Of a stretch of 64,000 bases of DNA, positions 42,309 to 50,059 are shown one piece after another. Made by a program: the position numbers and the translations under genes. The notes beneath the pieces were generated by a model. The model was not told the DNA's origin. It worked only from the letters and a program-made list of their open reading frames with translations, and did no database searches. Position 1 is the stretch's first letter. Every line of letters starts with the position of its first letter. The DNA lies in contig CAYMNK010000001.1 in assembly GCA_964391805.1 (NCBI GenBank), forward strand, positions 124,001 to 188,000, read 5' to 3'. The DNA is from RUG14300 sp964391805. GTDB taxonomy: Bacteria; Bacillota; Clostridia; Christensenellales; CAG-1252.

Positions 42309-43004
42309 TTAATCTATTACGTCTTGCATTTGAAGTATTTGATTAACGGATTGTAATTTTTTGGTGGTTTTAGCGGAAAAATACGAATTGATAAGAGAAA
42401 GTACATTCGGTAAATATTTTTCTTCCGCTTTATTTCCCGAAAGAATGTTCTTAATACTTTGGACAACTCCGTCGGTCAACTTCATACCGACTGTTTTAGC
42501 GGTATTGATAAGTCCGCCTTCATCATACGAGAAACCATTCGCATCTTCGGGAAAATCTCGATTAAGTCCGTGTCCCGATATGTCGAGTGCGCCGATTATT
42601 ATATTGATTGCCGATTCTACAATACCTATTTCACTATTTACGTTACTTATAGTTTGAGCGGTATAGTTAAAAAGTTCAACATCTGTGTAACCTTCTTCGG
42701 ACAACTTATCGGCAACTTCGCACATTAACGATCGCAAATAGTATGCATTAAGATCAAGTGATGAATAATCATATCTATTGATGGAATCAACTCCCGTAAC
42801 AACATAACCTCCTTTGGTTTCGGTAAGTATATAAACGCCCATAAAAAAAGGAAAAGACGCAAAGTTCAATTTGCTCTTGGCTTTACGCACACCTCTTAAT
42901 TTGATAAGAGTTTTACCCTCTTCCTTGGTCAAAAGGGTAACGAGTCGATCGGATTCTTTATAATCGACAGTTCTAATGACAATCCCGGTCAGTCTCTTTT
43001 CCAT
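42309..43004 (-). CDS. recO: DNA repair protein RecO (zinc-site-less form)
   Basis: A 231-aa recombination mediator that loads RecA with RecR. The N-terminal OB fold (GIVIRTVDYKESDRLVTLLTKEEGK) is intact, followed by a helical domain. The CxxC...CxxC zinc site usual in bacterial RecO is absent; the corresponding region reads GHGLNRDFPEDANGFSYDEGGLI with no cysteine. Its start is coupled to the RNase HI stop (one-base overlap). Confidence 0.85.
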   Translation of the reverse strand: MEKRLTGIVIRTVDYKESDRLVTLLTKEEGKTLIKLRGVRKAKSKLNFASFPFFMGVYILTETKGGYVVTGVDSINRYDYSSLDLNAYYLRSLMCEVADKLSEEGYTDVELFNYTAQTISNVNSEIGIVESAINIIIGALDISGHGLNRDFPEDANGFSYDEGGLINTAKTVGMKLTDGVVQSIKNILSGNKAEEKYLPNVLSLINSYFSAKTTKKLQSVNQILQMQDVID

Positions 43005-43441
43005 TACCGTTTAAGCACCTCTGCTCTTGCAATTTTATCGCAACGATTATTGAGTTCATTGTCGGCATGTCCTTTAACCTTCAAAAAGTTGACTTTATGG
43101 ACGGAAAGAAGGGATAATAACCTTTCCCATAAATCGACATTCTTAACTTCGCCTTTGTCGTTTTTACGCCATCCGTTTTTGCGCCATCCGTAAGCCCAAC
43201 CTTCGACTATTGCGTTAACTGTATAAGCCGAATCGGAATAAAGATCAACCTCGCAAGGCTCTCTAAGACAAGATAGCCCCTCAAGGACTGCGGTCAATTC
43301 CATACGGTTGTTAGTCGTCATCGATTCACCACCGCTAACGACTTTTTCTATACCGTTATAATTAAGAATGGCGCACCAACCGCCTTTGCCCGGATTACCT
43401 GAGCACGCTCCGTCGGTGTAAATTACAACTTTTTTCATCAT
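43004..43441 (-). CDS. rnhA: Ribonuclease HI
   Basis: A 145-aa RNase HI degrading RNA in RNA-DNA hybrids. All four acidic catalytic positions are visible: YTDGACSGNPG (Asp), NNRMELTAVLEGL (Glu), LYSDSAYTVNA (Asp) and GHADNELNNRCD (Asp). It contains the basic-protrusion-like WRKNGWRKND. It is first in a unit with recO and divergent from tRNA-Trp. Confidence 0.96.
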   Translation of the reverse strand: MMKKVVIYTDGACSGNPGKGGWCAILNYNGIEKVVSGGESMTTNNRMELTAVLEGLSCLREPCEVDLYSDSAYTVNAIVEGWAYGWRKNGWRKNDKGEVKNVDLWERLLSLLSVHKVNFLKVKGHADNELNNRCDKIARAEVLKR

Positions 43442-43478
43442 TTTTGAATATTTCTCCGTTTTTTATTTCAAAAATAGG

Positions 43479-43507
43479 TTGACTAAAACCCATTTTTAGT
43501 ATATAAT
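43479..43507 (+). promoter_or_regulatory. Promoter of tRNA-Trp
   Basis: TTGACT, a 17-nt spacer and TATAAT, 14 bases before the mature 5' end. Confidence 0.85.
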
Positions 43508-43521
43508 CCTAATTAGCACAT

Positions 43522-43596
43522 AGGGGAGTAGTTCAATGGTAGAGCAACGGTCTCCAAAACCGTCTGTTGCGTGTTCGACTCGCGTCTCCCCTGCCA
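43522..43596 (+). tRNA. tRNA-Trp (anticodon CCA)
   Basis: A 75-nt tRNA with encoded CCA. Acceptor arms are AGGGGAG/CTCCCCT, the anticodon stem ACGGT/ACCGT surrounds CTCCAAA (anticodon CCA), and the T-loop is TTCGACT. It marks the edge of the capsid-operon region, and its last 16 nt are repeated twice downstream. Confidence 0.95.
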
Positions 43597-44028
43597 GATA
43601 GACGAAGGTTCTTAGTTTTCTAAGAGCCTTTTTTATTAAGCGAATAAACTTTTTAGCGAGTCGAACACGCAACTTGCGATAAACTGGGGTCCCCGAAAAT
43701 TAACTTATAATTTTAGGGGGAAGAGAGAAGCCGACTACAAAACGAAGACAGTTAACTTGTTGGCTGTATAGTCTCTACGTCGCGCTTCGAACGTGTCGCG
43801 TCTCCCCTGCCAGATATACGAAGGTTCTTAGTTTTCTAAGAGCCTTTTTTATTAAGCGAATAAACTTTTTAGCGAGTCGAACACGCAACTTGCGATAAAC
43901 TGGGGTCCCCGAAAATTAACTTATAATTTTAGGGGGAAGAGAGAAGCCGACTACAAAACGAAGACAGTTAACTTGTTGGCTGTATAGTCTCTACGTCGCG
44001 CTTCGAACGTGTCGCGTCTCCCCTGCCA
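43597..44028. repeat. Two tandem 216-bp units, each ending in the tRNA-Trp 3' end
   Basis: Unit 1 (43597-43812) and unit 2 (43813-44028) differ visibly only at one base (GATAGACG against GATATACG). Each ends with CGCGTCTCCCCTGCCA, the last 16 nt of tRNA-Trp, so this sequence occurs at 43581, 43797 and 44013. Each unit holds a terminator hairpin (43607-43634, 43823-43850), an 18-nt reverse complement of the tRNA T-arm (43656-43673, 43872-43889), and a stem CCCCgAAAATT/AATTTTaGGGG. No ORF is convincing. Confidence 0.88.
43607..43634 (+). terminator. Terminator of tRNA-Trp (repeated at 43823-43850)
   Basis: The stem GGTTCTTAG/CTAAGAGCC with one wobble pair, loop TTTT, is followed by TTTTTT, 11 bases after the tRNA. 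Confidence 0.88.
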
Positions 44029-44072
44029 CACAAAACACAAAAACATCCACAAGGGTGTTTTTTTGTTTTGTG
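44028..44072 (+). terminator. Long hairpin after tandem units
   Basis: The arms CACAAAAC...AAAAACA and TGTTTTTTT...GTTTTGTG form a long A/T-rich stem with T-rich right flank, closing the tRNA-Trp/tandem-unit region. Confidence 0.6.
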
Positions 44073-44079
44073 AATGATG

Positions 44080-44441
44080 CGCACTTGCGTGCATGATGAA
44101 ATGATGTAGAATTTTATTCCATGATGTAAGTCTTCGGCTCATTTCGGATTTTGCGCATCACATCATATGAGCGTAGCGAATATATCATGGCGCTTTTGCG
44201 CCACATCATGTTTTAACACATCATAGTAATATTGTTTCCGTCTAAGATACTGCAAGGTAAACCTTGCACTGCTTCGCAGTTCGACTTCGGTCTATCGACC
44301 TCCGCTCAGTATGACGGGACGAAAGCAGTATGACGGCGGACTCAGTATGACTGCGAACGAAATATTGATTCCATGATTTATTTATGTTATTATAACATAT
44401 GCATTCAATTTTATCAAGGAATGCGTTGATATTTGTATAGT
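44080..44441. repeat. Dispersed intergenic repeat at the left edge of the capsid operon
   Basis: It holds ATGATG/CATCAT-rich palindromic blocks (44085-44225) and then the core TCCGCTCAGTATGACGGGACG (about 44301), a partial second (GCAGTATGACGGCGGAC) and a third (CTCAGTATGACTGCG). The orientation is the same as in the copy at the right edge (59685-59725). No gene is seen. Confidence 0.72.
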
Positions 44442-44472
44442 AAAAAATGCAGGAGTTATACCTGCACTTTTT
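44442..44472 (-). terminator. Terminator of the capsid operon
   Basis: On the minus strand the stem TGCAGG/CCTGCA with a seven-base loop TATAACT is followed by TTTTTTA, right after the portal gene stop. Confidence 0.88.
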
Positions 44473-45955
44473 AGTTAGATTCTTTTTGCTTTTTTAGAAC
44501 ATCAAGAATGCGTTGTTTATCCAAAATCATATCGTTAGGATATGCTTCGATAAAGGTTTCGGCATCGATATCACCCTTTTGATACAAGGTTTCGAGTATA
44601 CCTATATCTCCTGCATAACTCCCTGTTACGCCTCCAACTGTTTCGACTGTAATTTGCAGATCTATATCACGATATTCCGTCGAATTAAAGACTTTTTGAG
44701 CGCCTTTATTGAAGTATTCTTTTTGGTCGTAATATAAATCAAAACATTGTTTAAGCACATATCCAAATCGCTGTTTTGCTCGCCAAAATCGTCTGCGTTG
44801 GTCGTTAATCGGTTGATTTGCTTGGTCTTGAAGTTGTGCAATAGCTTTACCACTAAGGTTGCCGGTAATTGTCTCACCTGTAATTACTTCGGTCGCACCG
44901 CTAACCGTTCTTAACATCGATGTAATATTGTTGACATAATTGAGAGGTAATCCCGATAAAGAATGCTGTTCGAGTTTTCTGATTCCGTTTCCGCTTATCG
45001 AATGATCAATAATTATTTCACCAGGCTCGTTGCTAATTTGCTGACCTCTCAAGGCGTCCTTACTAACGATATATTTACCCCAAGCAATATTTTGAATTGC
45101 AAGCGCTTCCATTCCGAGTATATGATTGACAAGTTTCTGATCGCTTATAAGTCCTTCAGCCTCGCTTATGCCATAGATACACTTTTCGCGTTCTTCGTAA
45201 CAACCTGCAACTATCGGATACAATTCTGCAACACAATCTTTATTGTACTCGGGCGTGATTCTAAACGGCTTGTTAATAATTGTATTCTTAACCGCTTTTT
45301 CACAAAAAACTTCTCCGTTTTCCTTAAAATATCTCGTCAGAACTGTACAATATGTATCGTTTTCACTGCTTCCGTCTGCTGTAATTAAGTCAATATCTAC
45401 ATCGTTATCGGCAATTTGCTTAAGTTTATCGACATTCATACTCGATGATATAATAATCCAATCTTGTTTTTGTTCATTATGTTCCTCGGGATTACTGAAA
45501 AAGATATTTTGCGGATCGATTATTTCACACTTCAAACCGCCCTCACGTACACCCCTTCGCCCTCGTTTATCGACATCCCAATATAAGTGATAATAATAAC
45601 TGCCCTTAAGAACGGCATCCCTTATGGCAATCGAATCCAATTCGTCCATATCCATCTCTTTACAAATATAGTTTGCGAACGCGGTATAATCGGACGCCTT
45701 TTCAGGATTTTCTTCCGATTTATACACCAATCTAATGGGCTGAGATGAAAGCATTGCACGCTTGTTTCTACATATAAACTTGACAAGGTTAATGACAGGT
45801 CTCGGCATATGTTTGGTGGCATCGGTTGACTTTGCCCATTGTCTACCCTCGTAAAAATCTATACTTTTATTAATCGTAGAGGACAATGCTATTTTGGAAG
45901 TATAATTCAATGCATCCTCATAAAGTTTCCACACCTCGTTCAATCTATCAGTCAT
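44471..45955 (-). CDS. Phage portal protein
   Basis: A 494-aa portal of the short-tailed-phage type, the dodecameric gate through which DNA enters the head. N-terminal wing and stem segments show FYEGRQW, MPRPVINLVKFICRNKRAML and later NEPGEIIIDHS; the C-terminal helical part has SGKAIAQLQDQANQP and RRFWRAKQRFGYVLKQ. It is complete and uninterrupted. It is unusual in being the last gene of the operon, about 10.5 kb downstream of the terminase; in most tailed phages the portal directly follows the terminase. The start overlaps the 52-aa gene upstream by 8 bases. Confidence 0.88.
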   Translation of the reverse strand: MTDRLNEVWKLYEDALNYTSKIALSSTINKSIDFYEGRQWAKSTDATKHMPRPVINLVKFICRNKRAMLSSQPIRLVYKSEENPEKASDYTAFANYICKEMDMDELDSIAIRDAVLKGSYYYHLYWDVDKRGRRGVREGGLKCEIIDPQNIFFSNPEEHNEQKQDWIIISSSMNVDKLKQIADNDVDIDLITADGSSENDTYCTVLTRYFKENGEVFCEKAVKNTIINKPFRITPEYNKDCVAELYPIVAGCYEEREKCIYGISEAEGLISDQKLVNHILGMEALAIQNIAWGKYIVSKDALRGQQISNEPGEIIIDHSISGNGIRKLEQHSLSGLPLNYVNNITSMLRTVSGATEVITGETITGNLSGKAIAQLQDQANQPINDQRRRFWRAKQRFGYVLKQCFDLYYDQKEYFNKGAQKVFNSTEYRDIDLQITVETVGGVTGSYAGDIGILETLYQKGDIDAETFIEAYPNDMILDKQRILDVLKKQKESN

Positions 45956-46106
45956 TTTTCTTATCTCCGTTTAGATACTCTTTAAGCAAGTCATCATTAT
46001 ACAGATACGAATCATTTCGATTATCCAATATCCGATCTATCCGCTCGTTCAATCGATTAATCATTTCCTTTAACTCACTAATTTCCTTGATTATTCGTAC
46101 TTTCAT
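45948..46106 (-). CDS. 52-aa coiled-coil protein between ejection-like gene and portal
   Basis: A short gene of 52 codons beginning MKVRIIKEISELKEM and ending KEYLNGDKKND. Its start lies inside the end of the 359-aa gene (29-base overlap) and its stop overlaps the portal start (8 bases), the pattern of translationally coupled phage genes. The middle is a heptad-like helix (IKEISELKEMINRLNERI). Its function is unknown; perhaps a small virion or portal-associated factor. Confidence 0.65.
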   Translation of the reverse strand: MKVRIIKEISELKEMINRLNERIDRILDNRNDSYLYNDDLLKEYLNGDKKND

Positions 46107-47157
46107 TTTCTAAATCGCTCCTATAATCGGTCACCAATGCATAAAGTCCGTCTTCCTCATTGACTTTACCGATCTCTTTTACCGTTCTCCAATAATTATC
46201 ACCTGCATAAACATATACTTTGTTTTGATAGAATATACAAGTTCCGATTTTCGGCGTTATCTTTTTGCGTGCACATATTGCTGTAACAATGCTTTTATCA
46301 AGGTCGGATGCAATATCCCCTGCGGTAACTTTGTATTTTTTGCCGTTATATTCGAGTTTAAGTCCGTCACCGTAAACCAATCCGTATCTACCCAAGGCAT
46401 TGAATTTAATAGAATCTAACATTTCCATTTCTTTGGCTGTAAACTCATATTTTTGATCGTTTACATAGATTACGTTTTTGTCTTCTTCTACACCGGTATA
46501 ATAGTTTTTGCTCTCGACATACTTGATGAGGTCGTCCGCTTTAGATCCTAATTCGTCTTTTGACAACTCGATTATTTGCAACAACTCATTCTTGACATCG
46601 TTATAAATTCCGCCGTAAGTGGATTTATTCTTTGCTAAAACTTGATCGATTTCCTTTTTGACGTTATCGTAGATATTATTTTCCGTCGAATCGAGCGTTT
46701 CTTCTTTCTTACGAACTTCTTCGGCAAGATTGTGTATCTTAGTCGCTACCTTTTCGTCAAGATTCTCGACTATCTTATCTTCGGCAATGTTTTTATCGTT
46801 TTCTATATCGGTCAATTCGTCGGATAATACCTTATCCACTTCTTTTGAGTTTAGTTCGGAACTTAATACCCTATTGTCACCTTTTGCAATGCTATTTTCA
46901 TCGGATAAACTTTTGGCTACATCCGAATTAATTATAGCTTTTTTCGATTGGTAATCGGCTTTTTCGGATAAAGTATTCAAATCGTTTTCGGCTTCGGCAA
47001 CTGCATCTTCTATTTCTCGATAACGCTTATTGATGATCTCGGCTGTTTGTTTTTGCCTATCCGTCATTCCTTTAAATAAATCATCGTATTGTTCGTTTTC
47101 CTCTTTGATTTTCTCATTAGTCTTGGCATACCACTTGGTCCAATCGTTGTTTTTCAT
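46078..47157 (-). CDS. Coiled-coil virion-associated protein
   Basis: A 359-aa soluble, acidic protein. Residues 1-220 are long helices rich in Glu/Asp/Lys/Asn with coiled-coil character; residues 225-340 are a compact beta-rich domain with a repeated look (VIYVNDQKYEFTAKEMEML and KLEYNGKKYKVTAGDIASDLD). The C-terminus is short and disordered. No family was recognised. Its position between membrane proteins and the portal suggests an internal or ejection protein, or a fibre; this is inference. It overlaps the upstream gene by 41 bases. Confidence 0.72.
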   Translation of the reverse strand: MKNNDWTKWYAKTNEKIKEENEQYDDLFKGMTDRQKQTAEIINKRYREIEDAVAEAENDLNTLSEKADYQSKKAIINSDVAKSLSDENSIAKGDNRVLSSELNSKEVDKVLSDELTDIENDKNIAEDKIVENLDEKVATKIHNLAEEVRKKEETLDSTENNIYDNVKKEIDQVLAKNKSTYGGIYNDVKNELLQIIELSKDELGSKADDLIKYVESKNYYTGVEEDKNVIYVNDQKYEFTAKEMEMLDSIKFNALGRYGLVYGDGLKLEYNGKKYKVTAGDIASDLDKSIVTAICARKKITPKIGTCIFYQNKVYVYAGDNYWRTVKEIGKVNEEDGLYALVTDYRSDLENESTNNQGN

Positions 47158-47992
47158 CCATTACCCCCGTTTGATTATTGAATTTTTCTAAATTGTCGAT
47201 TTTTTTGATTATTCTGTGTCTGTATTCGTCAACTATGAAAAAGTACGCTTGCAAATACGCGATAACGCCCATTATCAAAAACAGTGCCACTTGAATAGAT
47301 GTCCAAATTAAATCGGCAATATTGAAGTCGGTAATCAATTTTACTCCATAATAACCGAATAATAACCCGCATAGTATTTTACTGATAACCTGTTTTCCGT
47401 CACGTCTTAGCGAATATTCTCTTTTTTCAAGCCCGAAATAATACGGATCGTTTTTATTACCGCCGTCAGATGTTAGTGACGATGCCGAAAGTGGCGTAAG
47501 TGACACCCTTCGCGCACGTTTAATTGCCTTTCGTTTTTCCTTACCGAGCATATCTTCGCTTTTAAAGCATTCTCCGTCTTTATCGAAAACTCTATAAACA
47601 CCGCGTTCGAATTCGTTAATGGTTATTCCTGCAACCGCCAATATTTTCGCTTGAGCGTTCCTTTTGGCTTCAGCATTTTTTTGCTCGCACCACTCATCTA
47701 AAAGATATATCTTATACGATATTTTCTCTACAGCTAAAGAGTGTAGTTGATTTGTCTTTACAACACTCGGATCGTTTTCGCCTTTGGCAATTCCTTGTAA
47801 AGAAAGTAACTTGGATATAAAAAATCCGAATAAAGCGCTTACAAAACCGTCCGCAATTATTTCGCCTACAGTTTTCCCGGTTTCCACTATATCAACAAAA
47901 CCTCTAATAATGTACACCGCGGACGCTAAAGCAACGACGATAAAGAATAAATTTACTTTCAAAAAATCCTTAGTCTTTTCTATTCCGTTCAT
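47117..47992 (-). CDS. Membrane protein of capsid operon (291 aa, about 4 helices)
   Basis: Two N-terminal membrane helices (about 13-30 and 45-65) and two C-terminal ones (about 205-225 and 232-255) flank a soluble basic domain of about 140 residues (KRNAQAKILAVAGITINEFERG, EKRKAIKRARRVSL). It could be a holin-like protein or an inner-membrane channel used in particle release or DNA entry. No family was recognised. The gap to the preceding gene is 2 bases. Confidence 0.7.
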   Translation of the reverse strand: MNGIEKTKDFLKVNLFFIVVALASAVYIIRGFVDIVETGKTVGEIIADGFVSALFGFFISKLLSLQGIAKGENDPSVVKTNQLHSLAVEKISYKIYLLDEWCEQKNAEAKRNAQAKILAVAGITINEFERGVYRVFDKDGECFKSEDMLGKEKRKAIKRARRVSLTPLSASSLTSDGGNKNDPYYFGLEKREYSLRRDGKQVISKILCGLLFGYYGVKLITDFNIADLIWTSIQVALFLIMGVIAYLQAYFFIVDEYRHRIIKKIDNLEKFNNQTGVMDEKQRLDQVVCQD

Positions 47993-47994
47993 CT

Positions 47995-48420
47995 TTATAC
48001 TCTCCCCGACATCTCGTTAGATTCGATATTTCTTTTAATCTCAACGTACTCTACACACTCGATTCGTTTTTTGAGTAACCTGATAGGCTTAGAAAACAAT
48101 GCTATTCCGAGTAATTCTCCGCCGAATGCGCAAGTCAATAACAAACACAGATCATCAAGTATCGGTCGAATCATCCATAAAAATACCGTTATTATACCCA
48201 ATTTTATAATAGTATGAATATTTTTAGGCATCTTACCGAGTATTTGTAAAAACATTACAACAAGTGCGGATATGCATGCAAAACTAAGCGAAAATGCTTT
48301 CTCGGGCACACGAAAATAATCGTTTCGCTTGATAATGATTACAGTCAATATCGGTGCCGTTATGACAAGTGCTTGCAAAACGTAAAACAGCCACAACTTT
48401 CCTTTATCTTTCGTTTTCAT
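47995..48420 (-). CDS. Small membrane protein, holin-like
   Basis: A 141-aa protein with about four hydrophobic helices (about 9-29, 42-62, 70-90, 92-110), a basic N-terminus (MKTKDKGK) and a charged, cytosolic C-terminal tail. Size and topology are compatible with a holin, but there is no recognised family motif. It overlaps the preceding gene by 17 bases. No endolysin gene lies nearby. Confidence 0.68.
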   Translation of the reverse strand: MKTKDKGKLWLFYVLQALVITAPILTVIIIKRNDYFRVPEKAFSLSFACISALVVMFLQILGKMPKNIHTIIKLGIITVFLWMIRPILDDLCLLLTCAFGGELLGIALFSKPIRLLKKRIECVEYVEIKRNIESNEMSGRV

Positions 48421-48829
48421 CTATGTCACCTATCAACGCAGATATCTTTTCCGCACTACCTTTTTTGACCAACTCTGAATTATTAACAAACGCTATATAC
48501 ATCGCTTTTCGAAGTATATTTATTTCATCTAACAATTGCTGTTTGGTCTTTTCCGATTGTTCGCAAATATTCATATTTGTTTTTGATGTTTCATCTAAAC
48601 TCTCTTTCAACGCTTTAAAGGCTTCGGTTAATTCAGATTGAAGTCTATTCGTTTCACCTAATTCTTCACTCTTTTTTACCACAATGTCGGTATTAGCTTT
48701 AAAAGTTTTTACACAATCGCTTATTTTTGATATCAAAATTCCAACAGCGGACACAACTCCGACTATAACACCTACTACTGTCACCAGTTTATCAAGCCAA
48801 TTTTCATAAAAATATGTTGTAAAATCCAT
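48404..48829 (-). CDS. Membrane-anchored coiled-coil protein (holin/XhlA-like topology)
   Basis: A 141-aa protein with one N-terminal membrane helix (LVTVVGVIVGVVSAVGILIS) and then about 90 residues of coiled coil (KSEELGETNRLQSELTEAFKALKESLDET). AGGGGG is placed well before the start. The topology resembles small haemolysin/XhlA-type lysis accessory proteins, although the helix is at the opposite end. Function inferred only. Confidence 0.68.
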   Translation of the reverse strand: MDFTTYFYENWLDKLVTVVGVIVGVVSAVGILISKISDCVKTFKANTDIVVKKSEELGETNRLQSELTEAFKALKESLDETSKTNMNICEQSEKTKQQLLDEINILRKAMYIAFVNNSELVKKGSAEKISALIGDIDENER

Positions 48830-48838
48830 TTCAACCCC

Positions 48839-50059
48839 CTATGAAGCTATTCTTATATAATATTTACCCGAGCGTTCCGCCGTATAACTTCCACCCGATA
48901 CCGAAAGTGCGTCAACTCTATTGAATGCAGTATCAAGTGTTTTGTACATTTCGAATTTAACATTTGTCCCACTCACGTCGAGAGAACCTAAAAACGTATC
49001 GCCCTTTGTTAGTATGAGAACAAATGCCACATTGACGGCATCTTGATAATTATATCGCTTATAAATACTGTCATAATTGAAAATAATCATGCCTTCGCTA
49101 CCTAAAAAATCGGCATTTTTAAAAGCGTCGGACGCAGTTTGAACATTCCAAAAAGATATTTCAAGATATTTACATATAGCATCTTCAAATGCAAATGAAT
49201 CTATGTATGCGACGTTCTTATTGACTAACATTTGCTCGAGATTTGCCGAAGAAAAAATATCCGACAAGATGCAGTTATACTTGGTGTCGGTCGGCATTTT
49301 AACGTAACACGGAACGGTATTCTCGGCAAGTAGTCTTTTTGCGTTAAGTATCTTAACCCCCTCGAGATCAAGTTCCACTAACGCAGTTCCTCTAAAAATA
49401 TCTTCGCCGATTAATTCAAGAAGGTTTGGAAAATTAACCGTTGTTAAAGTACTTACACCGTTAAACGCCTTAGAATATATGGTTCGAATGTTATCGCCTC
49501 TCACGCTTGTGATACCGATTTTGTCTTCAAATGCCCCCTTATCAATTACGGTGATCGGGTATAATGCATCGTTTATCATGGTATACGGCGGTATATGTAC
49601 CTCGGAAGAAATATCATTTATTCCGCTAACGGATACTATGCCATTAGAGTGACTTACTGTACAATCTGTATAGCTATTAAGCGTTACTTCAATCTCGTCA
49701 CTAATTCCCGAAGATATGCATAAACCCAATGAATTCTTTAATTCTACACTCACGACACCGCTTTTCGCTTCTTCTAATAGTTCGGTTAAAGATATTATCG
49801 ATTTGGTACTACTGCACTTTAATTTCCCGTCAACATAGTAATCAAATAAATCCGCAGACACCCCATTAGTATGCTCTACCGATATATAATTACCGTATTG
49901 CTTTACAAATCCTTTATTCAATGTGTACTTAGGGACTTCTACATTCACGCTTGAAAATGAATCCCCTTCGAAATCTCCCGGTAAATATTCACCGTTTTCG
50001 GTTACGCTTAGAGCAACCGAATTGACTTTTTTATTGTATAAAACCGTGTTAAATATCAT
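48839..50059 (-). CDS. Tail-fibre-like protein with BspA-type leucine-rich repeats
   Basis: A 406-aa protein. The N-terminal part (1-130) includes a beta domain; residues about 150-300 form LRR_5/BspA-type repeats, visible as ITVIDKGAFEDKIGITSVRG, NIRTIYSKAFNGVSTLTTVNFP and LLELIGEDIFRGTALVELDLEG; the C-terminus is a small beta domain (SGSYTAERSGKYYIRIAS-like). BspA repeats are common in bacterial surface adhesins but unusual in virion fibres; here they probably form the receptor-binding tip. The start overlaps the upstream stop (TAATG). Confidence 0.75.
   Translation of the reverse strand: MIFNTVLYNKKVNSVALSVTENGEYLPGDFEGDSFSSVNVEVPKYTLNKGFVKQYGNYISVEHTNGVSADLFDYYVDGKLKCSSTKSIISLTELLEEAKSGVVSVELKNSLGLCISSGISDEIEVTLNSYTDCTVSHSNGIVSVSGINDISSEVHIPPYTMINDALYPITVIDKGAFEDKIGITSVRGDNIRTIYSKAFNGVSTLTTVNFPNLLELIGEDIFRGTALVELDLEGVKILNAKRLLAENTVPCYVKMPTDTKYNCILSDIFSSANLEQMLVNKNVAYIDSFAFEDAICKYLEISFWNVQTASDAFKNADFLGSEGMIIFNYDSIYKRYNYQDAVNVAFVLILTKGDTFLGSLDVSGTNVKFEMYKTLDTAFNRVDALSVSGGSYTAERSGKYYIRIAS

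Noticed and set aside
43951..44142. ORF on the minus strand in the tandem units (63 codons)
   Set aside because: It spans the end of unit 2, a hairpin and repeat sequence, with no ribosome site or protein-like composition.
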